Origin: Impatiens glandulifera
Taxonomy: Eukaryota; Streptophyta; Magnoliopsida; Ericales; Balsaminaceae
Assembly (NCBI RefSeq): GCF_907164915.1
Contig: NC_061869.1
Coordinates: forward strand, 38,254,840-38,318,839
Direction: 5' to 3'
DNA length: 64,000 nucleotides
Shown: positions 32,930 through 45,280 of the stretch, piece after piece
How the letters are laid out: each line of letters opens with the position of its first letter
Numbering within the stretch: the stretch's first letter is position 1
Notes under the pieces: generated by a model
What the model was told of the DNA's origin: nothing
The model's database searches: none
The model's input: the letters and a program-made list of their open reading frames with translations, nothing else
Translations under genes and position numbers: made by a program

Positions 32930-34304
32930 AAATGGAGAGGAGACAATCGTTTGATAAATGTGGAGGCCTAAGACAAAACATCAAAATGGTTGATGCCTAA
33001 CCAAATTCCTTCGAGAATTGAAAACTCGAATAATCATTTATACACTATATCAAGTTCATAATTAATGAATTTTATGCAAACAAAATAAAAATAAACATGT
33101 GAAAGTTGGTTTCCTTTAAGATAATTTGAAGAACGATGACTAAGGCCTAATTATGAAAATATTTTTAATTCAAATGAATGTGATGATTTTTGAATAAAAC
33201 AAATGGTTAAGACTTCGTTCAAATTCTCAATGAAAACAAAACAAATAAACAAAACCCCTATGCCACTACTAAGGGCATTTAAAAAACACGATGTATAAGT
33301 CGATTGTCTTTGAACTACGAAATATAAAAAAGACCCTTCCGTCAACATTAGGGGATTTTTTTGGAAAAAATGGAGCGATGACATAATTTAAATAATTGTC
33401 TAGGATAATTTTGTTGGGAAAATGTTTCTCTAAATAAAATGAGATCCTTTCGTTAATACTTAGGGTCTTTTGAAAAAAAAATACAAAATGAGGTATAAAT
33501 ATATTGTCTTTGGACTACGCTACTTAAAAAAAACAACACCCCTACGTCAACATTGGGGTATTTGTCTGAAATAAAAAATTGAGCGATGAAAAACCTAAGT
33601 AATGGACTAGGGATATTTTCTAAATAAATAAGTATACATGATTAAGAGGTTTTAAGATAAGTGGTGTAAAAGTGGTAATATCTCAAACTAGCAACTTCGT
33701 AGTAGATTATCCATTTAGACTAGCGTGCGGGATACAACACTAAGACCTTTTCCCACACGTAGCTAAGCACCAAACCAAAGAAGAATCTCTAGAAAACAAA
33801 AGAGAGAATCTAAAAAGTTAAAAAAATAAAAACCTTAAAACATAAGTTAAAAAGTTAAAAGCTAAAAAGTTAAGAGCTAAAATGTTAAAACATGATTTTT
33901 TCTTAATTTCTTAAGAAGTCAAATTAAGTGGCGACTCGTAAACGAAACCCGATAAAAAATGTCGAAATCTATAAGGACCTATTATTAGGTAATATAACTA
34001 AGTTTAATCATAAACTAAAAGTTTGGTGGGAAATTTTAGCTTTTACCCAACAAGGGATCACTTTAAACCTAAAATATAAGTTTGGTGGGATATTTAAGTT
34101 TTTACACGACAAGTGATAACTTTAAACCTAGGCTATAAATATGGTGGATTATTTTAGCTTTTACCCCACAAGGGATAACTTTAAACCTATGTTTTATGGA
34201 TGGTAAAGCATTTTGGCTTACCCTACAATGATAGGTTTAAACCTAAGTGTAACCCTTAGAAACCCTTGTCCCAGAAAAAGTTCGAGGTTCGAGATATTTC
34301 AACA
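32930..34304 (+). repeat. Left arm of large inverted duplication
   Basis: The reverse complement of this segment runs through 42406-45942, with an extra block of about 2.3 kb in the right arm. It includes TGGCGACTCG near 33931, which resembles the tRNA-Arg-type PBS of Tat elements, and at 34010-34250 four units of a ~60-bp repeat that recurs at 37119. No gene was found. Confidence 0.8.
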
Positions 34305-37118
34305 TTGGTTTGCATGTCATAAATTTTTTAGAATAAAACATTATTTTTAAAAGATGTTATGAAAATATCCTGACCTTTTAAAATTAATTAATTTATGATC
34401 AAATTTCCTATGATCATTTAGATTTGAAATAATCAAAATAAAATTCGATTTTCAAAAATCTGTATTTAAATTAATTAAAAATAATTAATTAAAAAGATCA
34501 TTAATTTGTTGAAGAATCGTTAATTAATTTTTAGTTTAATATATAAATAAAAAGGCATACATATACAAACATATTTTTAACTAGAGTTTAGTTTTAGTTT
34601 GTAGTTTGATGATACTCGAGAAAGACTTTCACGCTATGTCCTTCGTACCCATTTAAAAATGGTCTATATACTTTATAAAATATTGACTCTTAAAAATTGG
34701 TTGTATAACGTTTTATTTTAACCAATTATTATTTCGTTCATAGATATGCACATGTTTTTGTATATTTAAAGTTATAACGATAATATTTAAATACTGGTAC
34801 CTATAGTTGATGATGATGACTAAGGATGAATATAACTGAAGAAAATTAGTTTTAATGGCATTAGGGTTAAAAAATAAATCTCAAACGAGTCCTTATAAAA
34901 AACGATTTATGGAAATATTTTGAAATCATTTTTCATTTTTTGGGATATTTAGTTAAAGATTTAGGATACCAAATTACAAAAAATAATTTTGAAATATTAA
35001 AATTGTTACCAAACAGACCCAAGAACCGGTATCCTCGGTCCTAGGTGCGATTTTATTGGTCGAGGTTTGGGATTCTCGATCGGTCTTAAGTGTGAAGAAC
35101 ATTCGATCCTATGTTAGGCTTTGGCTAGTTCTGTCGGTCTTAAGTGTGAAGAACACTTGGTCCTAGGTTAGCCATGAACTAACTTTTCTTGGTCCTATGC
35201 ACTAAGGATTTTAGGTCAAAAGTGTTGATGTCCCTCGGTCCTAGGTTAGCCATGGGCTAACTTTTCTGATTCCTAGGCGTGAAGAACACACGGTCATGGC
35301 TAGACTAGGGCTAAGTTTTCTGTTCCTCAAGAACATCAAATTTCTAGGTTTTGCAGTTTTGTTTGAGGCTTGAATCCTTTGATTTGAGGGCATGGGAAGC
35401 TTCACAAACCTCTCAGGATCATTTTAAACTTCATCCTGATACATCATTCAATTGGGAAGAGGATCCATTTAACCAAAATAGTTTTGGTAAAAATAGGTTT
35501 TGTTTATGGGCTTTAATGAAGCTTAATGTGAATAACTTCTTATAGTCATATTATTGAATAGAACAAAAACTAAAATTAGAACTGGAAGTTCATTTTGACC
35601 AATCTATTAACTAAAGATTTAATTTTTTTTATAAAATTTTAATTTTTGATCAAACATGATCAGGATGAATTAGAACTGGTTCAAATAGGTTCCCAAAATC
35701 ATTAGAACATGTAGTGAATCTTTTAGGCTGCAGTTCTTGAGCAATAGCTCAAGATATTAAAATTTGATTTTGAATTTTTCAAATTCAAATTTGAGGTATT
35801 TTTATTTACATTGTTTGATATGGTTTGACTTCAACAAAAAGCTCACAGATGATTATAAGATTGTTACAATTAAGAAATTGAACAACCAAATAGTATACAA
35901 AACTATCAAAACTGAAATATAAAAATTTCAATATAAACTGATAATTCGAAATAGAGGTTGATTGGAGGGTTAAGAGAGTTGAAGAATACTCCTTGACTAT
36001 TAAATAACCTTTAGGGATGCTTGGCTCCAAGATTTGAGGCCTTACACTAAATTTTCAAAAATCTAGAAATCTTGAAGTTTGAATGACGGATTTCTAAAAC
36101 AAATTAATTGAGGGCTTGAGAGTGGATGTCTTACCTTCGGTTTGCTTAAGAGGGGATATTTATAGCCTCCCAAACTCGGTTTATGAAGTAAGTGGATTGG
36201 ATTAAAAAAATAAACCATGACATTTTGACTATTCTTGATCCACCTTGCCCGTTCAGGCCATGAAGAAGCCAATGATCGTTAGAGAAAAGTTCACTATGGT
36301 AGGGTGATCATTTCATCTTTCGAATCAGACGTTTTGGTGGACTATCTATGGAGTTCCATCTTTAAAAAATACGGATGGGATTCGTCCTTATCCTGTTTGT
36401 TGTCATGAGAAAAAATACAAATCAAGCGTAAAATGAAATCATTTCGGGCGTAAACTCGAATGTGGGACATTCCATTGGCATTTCGTCTGAGTTCTATCAG
36501 CGATTGGGCGTTCCATCTCGTTTCAGATAAAAGCGCTGAGGTGCGTGTTTGTTGATCCCCTATTGTATGGAAGCGCTCTTCTTTCGTTGCGATGGGCTAC
36601 GCGGATGGGTCATAGGCGGTAGATGACAATCCAGCCCCTATCTGAATACTGTTGTTCCTGCTGCAACAATCCTTTCAAATTTCGGGCACACATGATTACA
36701 GTGTATTTAAAAGCTTACAAGTTTATTTGAAATTGATTTTTCTTTTACCCTTTTGACTTTGTTTTCAATTTTAAAAATATACAAATCTAATTAATAAACA
36801 TGACATATATTTTGCCAATTTATTTTATTTTTGGGTTTAATAGATCATTTATATTGGATAAAATAAATACAACATTTACCCTAAATTATATATTTTATTT
36901 TCTTAAAATTAATTTGGGATAAAATGAGTACAACATTTATCCCGATTTATTTTATTGAACATTATTCGTAATTAATTAGGATTTATTTATCACAATAATT
37001 AATCTAATTAATTATTTAATAATGTTCTGGCCTCGATCATAATTATTTTGATTTTATTTATAATCAAAATAATGTTCTTAATTTTATAAATTGGATGTGT
37101 AAAATTATAGTGCTTACA
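34305..37118 (-). mobile_element. G2 LTR (copy C), related to LTRs A and B
   Basis: It shares with A the left end (TTAGTTTGC/TTGGTTTGC), the GGTCCTAGG-word zone (35030-35300), AT-rich blocks, a minus-strand TATAAATA (36157-36164) 954 bp from the right end, and the end GCTTACA. It is more diverged than A and B are from each other. Flanks on both sides contain the same ~60-bp repeat. Confidence 0.6.
36157..36164 (-). promoter_or_regulatory. TATA box of LTR C (minus strand)
   Basis: TATAAATA on the minus strand, at the same offset from the LTR start as in copies A and B. Confidence 0.55.
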
Positions 37119-37600
37119 CTAATTTATAAGTATGGTGAAACATTTTAGTTTTTACCCGAAAAGGGATAACTTTAAACATAAGTTATAAGTATGGTGAACC
37201 ATTTTAGCTTTTACCCGATAAATGACAACTTTAAACCTGAGCAATAAGTATTGTGAAACATTTTAGCTTTTAACCGATAATGATATGTTTAAACCTAAAT
37301 TGTAAGTATGGTGAAATATTTTAGTTTTTATTCGACAAAAGGATAACCTTAAACCTAAGTTATAAGTATGTTGAAGTATTTTAGCTTTTACCCGATAAGG
37401 TATAACTTTACACCTAATCTATAAGTATGGTGAAACATTTTATCTTTTAACCAACAAGGAATAACTTTAAACCTATGCTATAAGTATAGTGAAATGTTTT
37501 AACATTTAACCAACAAGGTATAACTGTAAAACTAAGTTATAAGTATGATGAGACAATTTACTTTTTATTCGACAAAGGATAACTTTAAGACCTAAGCTAG
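37119..37600. repeat. ~60-bp tandem array, 8 units
   Basis: The consensus holds TATAAGTATGGTGAAACATT, then TAGCTTTTACCCGACAAGG and GATAACTTTAAACCTAAG. Related units occur at 34010-34250 and, reversed, at 42450-42600. Confidence 0.85.
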
Positions 37601-37739
37601 AACTGATGGTTGGTTCGCAGTAATGGACTCTTGCAGACTTGAAGTCTCGTGATTAACCTAATTTTAATCCTAGAGAAGGTTGTAAAAAATATATTTTTTA
37701 GAATTTTTCCAACGTATCAATTGGAAATTCAAAACATGC

Positions 37740-38345
37740 CTTCGACAATTCTCTTAGTCTACCAACTGGAGGATTCGACGCATGGGTTTGGAGAACGCCA
37801 CTAGTGTACAGACTAGTGCTTCAATAAATAAGTATATTTTTAAAATTTTCCTAGTTTATGAACTAAGGGGTTCAATGTATAAATTTTGAAAATGCCTCTA
37901 GTATGGACTTGGATATTTAATTAATGCATTTTTGAAATGTACCTAGTGTATGAAATGAGGGGTTTAATGCAAGGATTCAAAAATATATCTAGTATAGACT
38001 AGGGGGTTTGATAAGTGCATTTTTAAAATTCCCTTATTATATTAAATGAGGGGTGTAGTGCATAGATTTGAAATTATCCTTAGTGTGGAATAAGGATTTG
38101 ATAAGTGCATTTTTGAAATATCTCTAGTGTTTGAACTTAGTGTTTAGTGCATGGATTTCGAAAATACCCCTAGTATAGACAATGTGGTTTATTAAATGCA
38201 TTTTTTAAATAACCCTAGTGTAAGAATTGAGGGGTTCAATGCATGGATTTCGAAAATATCCATATTGTTTGAAGTGAGGGGGTTCAATACATGGATTTTG
38301 AAAATGCCTTTAGTATAGACTATGGGCTCAATACATGAATTTATG
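37740..38345. repeat. ~85-90-bp tandem array, ~7 units
   Basis: Units contain GAGGGGTTNAATGCATGGATT, then TCGAAAATACCCCTAGTATAG. The array is degenerate and cut off before the S3 LTR. Confidence 0.75.
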
Positions 38346-38589
38346 GTTCGAAAGAAACATCGATCTTTCATTTTATATTTTTCTCGGATCGAAACCATTT
38401 CAGCATTTAAGACTTCCAACCTTTGTTGTTTTGAACGTTCTAAATCCAATTTTGTTGGGTCAAATTATTTTGACTAAGTGTTGAAATAGTTTGACTATTG
38501 AGATTTTGATGATGAAATGATTTATGCGTTTTGATGCAGGTGTATCGAAATCATATTTCATGAGACTTGGTTCTAATGAAGATCATTAG

Positions 38590-39565
38590 ACCGATTTTGC
38601 ATTAGATGCACGATGTTAGACGTGCAGTCTAAGTCTAACTAAGCAGTGTTAGACGTGTAGTCTAACTAGAGGAATTAGACGTGCAGTCTAACTCGTGGAG
38701 TTAGACGTGCATTCTAATAGACTTCGTAATTAGACGAGCAGTCTAACTTGTGGAGTTAGACGTGCAGTCTAATATATCTGTAATTAGACGTGCATTCTAA
38801 CTCAGCGGAGTTAGACGTGCAGTCTAACTCAGTGGAGTTAGACGTGCAGTCTAATATATTCAGAATTAGACATGCAGTCTAATGGACCTCGTAATTAGAC
38901 GTGCAGTCTAACTCAGCGGAGTTAGACGTGCAGTCTAACTCAGCGGAGTTAGACGTGCAGTCTAATATATTCGGAATTAGACGTGCAGTCTAACTCATGG
39001 AGTTAGACGTGTAGTCTAATAGATTTCTGAATTAGACGTACAGTCTAACTCGTGGAGTTAGACGTGCAGTCTAATAGATTTCGGAATTAGACGTGCAATC
39101 TAACTCGTGGAGTTAGACGTGTAGTCTAATAGATTTCGGAATTAGACGTGCAGTCTAACTCAGCGGAGTTAGACGTGCAGTCTAATGGAACTCGTAATTA
39201 GACGTGCAATATAATTCAACGGAGTTTGACGTGCAATTTAACTCAGCGGAGTTAGACGTGCAGTCTAATGGAACTTGAAATTAGACGTGCAGTCTAACTC
39301 AGCGGAGTTAAACATGTAGTCTAATATACTCGGAATTAGACGTGTAGTCTAATATATTGTGAAAATTAGACGTGTAGTCTAACTCTTTCGGAAAAGTCTG
39401 AAGTAGATCCAGAATTAGACGTGCAGTCTAACTCAGTGGAGTTAGACGTGCAGTCTAATGGTTTTTGAAAGATTAGACGTGAAGTCTAATTGGTGAAAGT
39501 TAGACGTGTAGTCTAACTCCTTCAGATTAGTCTAAAGTGATTGTAATTAGACGTAAGTCTAATCC
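38590..39565 (+). repeat. S3 LTR palindromic array, ~33 TTAGAC-N5-GTCTAA units
   Basis: Each unit is TTAGACGTGCAGTCTAA or a close variant. Two spacer classes mostly alternate: units ending in C are followed by TCAGCGGA or TCGTGGA and a unit starting with G; units ending in T are followed by ATATTCGGA-like spacers and a unit starting with A. The base next to each core therefore stays complementary across the spacer. The stem GTCTAACTC-AGCG-GAGTTAGAC recurs many times. Confidence 0.9.
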
Positions 39566-40234
39566 CATTAGACTAGGCGGTGTAATGGATTCTGCTCTTA
39601 GACGGGGACGTTTGATTTCATTAGACGAGGTCTTCTAACTGAAATATGTCTAATGCTCAGCTTAAGCAGTATGCTTGAAGCTAGCACCCGCCTACCCACG
39701 TGCTATAGCTGTACCCTACTCCTGCTCCACTTTTTAGTGAAGATCAGTACAACAACTATATGCAACCAACCAACGAATGCCATGTAAGTGAATTTCCCTC
39801 AATATACTTGTTTTGCAGGTACATCTCTGATAGAATATTCGGCGCAATACCAGTTGGTGTACGGCCACGATCCTTTTGCTCAGAACCTGTTGTGTACTAT
39901 GGAGGCTTTCCAATGGAAGAGTGCCACGTATCATTCTAAATATTCGACCGTTAGTCTCAGCCCAGTATTTATCAAATCTCAAGGACAACGGACAAAAGAG
40001 TCATTCGATCAACTAAGAAATACAATCTGAGAAGAACGACTGTGAAATCAATTCTTTAAATATTCAAGCCGTAAGTTGCTTTCCTGATTGTACTGTGTGT
40101 GAATCAATAGAGAGCTAGAATGAAAAAAACAGTTAGCTGAGTGATACTCTTCATATTGTAAATTGAACAGAGTGTGTTCCATTCAATAGTGAGCTAAGTG
40201 TGTGGAAACTGTATTTGATTCGAATCATATTATA

Positions 40235-40298
40235 GTGAATCCTTCCGGTAGTTGGAAGAAGGGGTGACGTAGGAGAGTTTGCTTCGAACATCCATAAA
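40235..40298 (+). promoter_or_regulatory. Shared LTR block in S3
   Basis: GAATCCTTCC, loop, GGAAGAAGG, GGGGTGACGTAGGAG, then a changed CTTCGAACATCCATAAA. The stem is formed by bases different from those in S1. Confidence 0.8.
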
Positions 40299-40521
40299 CA
40301 AACTGCTGTGTCTTTTCATTACTGTCATCTTCTCATTCTTCATCTTGAGCTTCAAACCTAAGTAAACAATTCCGCCTTGATTCTGTTTCAAGTGTTTACA
40401 AGGGTTTGCGTAGAATAGAAAGCGAATTAAATCTCTAACAACATTTCTTTCAAATCTTTTTTCATAAGCCTTCATCAATATTCAGACCCCCGTCTCTATC
40501 GATAAAGTTGATCCTATCAAT

Positions 40522-40533
40522 TGGTATCAAAGC
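40522..40533 (+). other. S3 primer-binding site
   Basis: TGGTATCAAAGC matches initiator tRNA-Met with one change (G to A) and lies two bases after the LTR. Confidence 0.8.
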
Positions 40534-40565
40534 TCTGTTTCTATTCTCAAGCTTTTCCTGAAAAA

Positions 40566-42411
40566 TATCGACCATAACCAAAGATTCCAGTGCTACAGCC
40601 ATTCCAACCTTCTCTCCAGAAAAATACATTCCAACCTTCATGACGACATGTGGAGTGTTGTAACATAAGATCCTATCAAGATCGATTAGGAGAAAGCTGA
40701 CTGGACCAATGATGAAAAGAGGCAGAACAACCTCAACAACATGGCTCTTGATGTTCTGTATAGATCTCTCGATGATAGCATGTTCAACTACATTATCGAA
40801 TGCGATACTGCCAAAGAGGTCTAGGACAGACTCACTCAACTGTGTGAGGGCAACGAGCAAACCAAAGAAAACAAGATTTTGTTTGCCACTCAGCTGTTTG
40901 ATAGCTTCAAGATGCGTCCTGGTGAAACGATGAACGATTTCGACACCAGATTCAGCAAGATTGTCTCCTCTCTATCCATGCTCGGCAAGACATATAGCAA
41001 CAGGGAGCTTGCTATTAAGGTCATGCGTGCTCCTCCAAGAGAATGGGACATAAAGACGATGTCAATGAGAGAATCCAAAGATCTTAACAAGATCTCTCTC
41101 TTTGATTTCTTACTTGATCTCATGGACTATGAGTTCGAGCTGAACTGTAGGATGGAAGAAGATCAATCCGCATCCATTATCATTACCAAAGCGCTGGTGA
41201 CTGCTGAAGAGCCACCAACCGCTCCTAATGTGAAGATGGCAGCTTAGCAGCTGAGCAGCGACGCCATGTCTCTCTTTGTGAAGAAGTTTGGCGACTTCAT
41301 GAAGAAGAGAAACTCTAACTCAAACTCTTCAAATTCAAATGACATTAAGAAATCTAAAGCTAATGTTACGTGTTTTAACTATGATATTAAAAGTCATTAT
41401 GCATCGGAATGTCGGAAGCCGAAACGTGAAGATGCAAAGGATGATGGAAAAGAGCTGAAGGCTCTTATGGCAGGTGACGGGAAGAAAAAACGAAACAACC
41501 ATGATTCCTACTTCTCATCCAGTGAAAGTGATGAAGATGAGGTGGACAACTTCATGGCAAGAGAAGATGAAGAAAGGACTCAAGAGACTGAGGTATTTGA
41601 CTTCTCTTCTGAAAGGTTTCAAGGGAACAACTGGTAGCCGCACTAGATGACATGGTCATCGACTACAGAAAGCTAGCAGAATCCCTTAATGAAACTAAAT
41701 CTTCACCAGATATAAACAAACCGATTCCATTTCAAATTGAAGAGTCAAACGTTTTCGAAAAGAAGGTTAAAGAGATCTCATCTTAGAATGAGATGCTCAA
41801 AGAACATATTCAAACTCTTTCATCTGAAAACAAGAGATTAAATTATATTGTTTGTGCATGGACAAGGTCTGGAGAAGCTGTCAAATATCATATCAGCAAG
41901 TTAAAACCTACTGGATCTAGATCCGGATTGGGATTTGATAGCAATGACCCTAACCTGTCCTACAAAAAGTCAAACTCCGCAATTGACAAACTTAAGCCAG
42001 TAAGTTTTGTCAAAGGGAGTATGACTGACATTGAATTTGATCATATTCATGAGGAAGTAGCTTTCAAAAATGAAATAATTTATGTTCCGCCGACTGTTAG
42101 CTGACTTAAGAATAAGTTAGAAGCAGCTAGCAAGTCTGGAAATCTAAAACCTGACTCTAAGTCAAGAAGCTTTAAAAGAAAGACTTCTTCAAAAGCTAAA
42201 AGGATCAGTGGCTAGTAGGAAGTCATCTGATAAGTCAAAATCTTATGCATTAATCATAACGCAAAATGGAAAATCCATCAGAATAACTCAAATATGGATT
42301 CCTAAGGGACTAATTGATCGAGGACCCAATGAAATATGGGTACCAAAATGTGTAAATAGTTTTTTTGTAGGTGATGCAGGAGCATTGCAGGAAGGAAGCA
42401 GGAAATGTTGA
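40566..42411 (+). pseudogene. S3 gag remnant
   Basis: The start codon appears lost (ATATCG where relatives suggest ATGTCG at 40566). The UBN2 domain reads through several frames to 41247, with the best stretch 40879-41244 (MRPGETMNDFDTRF ... REWDIKTMSMRES). A TAG at 41245 is followed in frame by the knuckle region near 41370, CFNYDIKSHYASEC, in which the second Cys is now Tyr. An acidic SSSESDEDEVDNF segment follows, then a frameshift near 41630, TAG at 41784 and a basic C-terminal segment. The frame stops at 42409 exactly at the junction with unrelated DNA (42406). Protease and the rest of pol are missing. Confidence 0.85.
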
Positions 42412-42989
42412 AATATCTCGAGCTTTTTCTAGGACAAGGGTTTTCCAAGGGTTACACATAAGTTTAAACATCTCATTGTCGGGTAAAAGCTAAAATGATT
42501 CACCTTCCTTTAAACGTAGGTTTAAAGTTATCCCTTATGGGTTAAAGCTAAAATAGTTAACCATAGGTGGCTAAAATGTTATCACTTGTGGCTAAAATGT
42601 TCCACTTAATTTTTAGTTTATTTTAAAACTTAGTTATACGACATAATAATAGGTGCTTATAGATTTCTACATTTTTATCGGGTTTCGTTTACGAGTCACC
42701 ACTTAATTTGACTTTTTAAGTAATTAAGAAAAAAATCATGTTTTAACTTTTTAGATTTTAACTTTTTAGCTTTTTAGATTTTCTATTTTGTTTTCTAGAG
42801 ATTCTTCTTTGGTTTGGTGCTTAGTTACGTGTGGGAAAGGACCTCAGTGTTGTGGCTCGCACGCTAATCTTAATGGACAATCTCTACTACGAAATTGCTA
42901 GTGTCATATATTACCACTTTTACACCACTTAACTAAAAATCTCTTAATCATGTATGCTTTCAAATAAAATTAATTTCTAGTCTATCTCA

Positions 42990-45280
42990 AATGAATATAC
43001 CTAACTTTATCCCTAAATCATGCTTCTATAATTAATAGTAAATGAATAGAAAATAAACTAGAAAATGAGAGGATCACAAATTATCTAAACCTAAAATCAT
43101 TATTAAAATCCAGTATAGCATATCAAAATTTGTGAATGGATCATCCAACTATTTTAATTTTAATTTTAGAGTTCGAGAGTGAAAGTTGTATACACAACAA
43201 GTTAGACAGAATGATGTAAACAATCAAACATTCCCAAATGAAAATATTTTATTTTTCAAAAATATTCTAAAGTATATTTTTTTTTTTGGATTTTGGAAAT
43301 TCATGTTTTATGTTCGAAAGCACTACAACCGTGATCTGAAATTTTGGTCAAGTCGACTATGTCAAATTCAGCTCGAAATCATGTTTAAGATATGCCTAAA
43401 ACTCTTTGGAACTTACTTGAATAATCTATATAAACAAAACCAATCCTAACATAACTTAGAGGCTAATCTATATTAAAAATTGATTGTTAATTGCTTTTTT
43501 TAGATTTTTCTAAATCAACTTCAAAGCATAATGTAATGATCTAACATCAATCATAAATAGTTTTGAAACCCGTTTGGATCAATAACAACAATTCTTTGTT
43601 TTTTAATATTCTAATTCAATTTAGGCATTTCGAATCAAATTAATAATTTGTAATATGTAATCAAATCAAAGAATTATCCACTATGAAGAATTACACAAAC
43701 TCGACTTTATTAACAAGTAAAATTACAAATTAAATGAATACTTACAAATAGTAGGAAAACATTTCTTAAACTCTATCTTTAATACTAAAACAAAACATGA
43801 TGCTAAGTCATCCTACCATATCTATGGTAGAAATTAAACCTAGTTAGAAATGACTTACACGATGGAGATTCGACTATTGTTGAGTAATCGTAGTTATCAT
43901 CCAATGAGAGTTCCTGCAATGCTCCCAATACCACCTCACTTCATACAATTTTACTGAAATAGATAGTATTAAGTAGTCAAAGTAGCCTCTCGGTTCTCCG
44001 TCTTCAAGAAAATTGTTTATTGACTTTTTTGTAAAAAAACTGCCTCTTTATTTATAGATGTAAGAGAGGTTGGAGATTCATTAGCATTCCAATGTATTTT
44101 TATCTCTATTTATAGATATAAGACAGGTTGAATATTCATTAGCTTTCTAATATTGGACAAATGATTTTTCCTCTCTATTTATTATTTCTTCAATATTTCC
44201 AAAACAACGTGATCTTTGTTAACTCATTATCGGTAGTGAGATTTGTATTGTTCGGGTTGTTTTGTGTAAGTTGTGTCGCTATGTGTCGGTCATGCCGCGT
44301 TTTAAAACTTGTTATGTCTTCATTTTTCTTTTTTTAACTACAAAACAAATAAACAAATATTAATACCAAACATCATATATAAATTAGAGTGTTTTGTTTA
44401 TTTATTTTGGCCACTTCGGTTTTGTTAATAAAATGTCCAAACTTTAATTCATTTCAAAATTGGTCACCCATCTTTTTTTTTTCGAATTTATTATTTATTT
44501 TAAATTTCGTACAATGAGCCCGTTTATGAATTTTAGAGAATATATTTTTAAAATATGGTCGTGATTTCTATAAGTTATAGATTAGGAGGGTGTAAAAAAA
44601 TAATTTGTACAGAATGCTCCTTTTGGAAGATGTTTAGAGAAAGATTAAAATTGTGTAAAACGCACATACAAGCCTAAGAGATAGGAACTATACTTTTAGC
44701 CCTCCAAATTATAACTTTCCTTAAGACTTATTTGGAATTGACAAGACAAACGCAATCTTAATAGTAGCATAATATGAATATCATATTGTTTACATTGTAA
44801 GACCTTTCTGGAAAAGATTTCATCTATTGGTGTCTTAAGATGTCGTAATTAAAATACCTTCAAGTGGTCTGAAGAAATGTTTAAAAATTGGGAGCTTTAC
44901 ATACCCAAAATATTAGTTTTTGGCCACCACTATTGAGGGTGTACTCTATTGCTAACCATAACTCTAAATAATAATTTCCTTAAGGTGTTATAGTTATGTA
45001 ACCTAAAGATATTCTTATATTTCTAATATTTATTTGTAATTAATCACAGCCTTAAAGACATCTTTCTTTTCTCTTTGGCGTCTATATGATGTTAATCACA
45101 ATTATAAATCACTACAATCAACTATTCTCTTTCCCTTGATGATGAGTAGATAAATACTCCAATCAACTATTCTTTATTCCTCGATAATGAGAAGTGAAAT
45201 ACTCAAATCCACCATTCTCTTTTTCCTGGTTGATGAGTAGAAAAATACTTCAATTCATCATTTTGCTTTTTCCTAGAATT
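42990..45280. other. Extra ~2.3-kb block in the right arm, no gene seen
   Basis: AT-rich DNA without a supported ORF. It includes two phrases on 'TTTATAGATNTAAGA(G)AGGTTG' about 65 bp apart (44050-44120) and a ~50-bp triplicate at 45115-45275. It may be an insertion here or a deletion in the left arm. Confidence 0.45.
45115..45275. repeat. Three ~55-bp tandem units
   Basis: Units share AATCAACTATTCT, then TTCC and GATGATGAGTAGA plus AAATACT. They lie at the right end of the extra block. Confidence 0.65.

Larger units (their letters stand above)
38453..40519 (+). mobile_element. S3 5' LTR with palindromic array
   Basis: A 2067-bp LTR begins TGTTGGGTCAAATT and ends GATCCTATCA, two bases before the PBS. 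Much of its length is the array at 38590-39565. The 3' part has the shared block and resembles S5 and S7 LTRs. Confidence 0.85.

Noticed and set aside
33928..33945. TGGCGACTCG as a definite gypsy primer-binding site
   Set aside because: It resembles the Tat-type PBS, but the bases before it (TTAAG) do not end in CA and no matching LTR edge was found. Noted only as a resemblance.
38590..39565. Telomere-like or interstitial telomeric repeat because of repeated TTAG
   Set aside because: The unit is TTAGAC in palindromic pairs, not TTTAGGG or TTAGGG in one direction.
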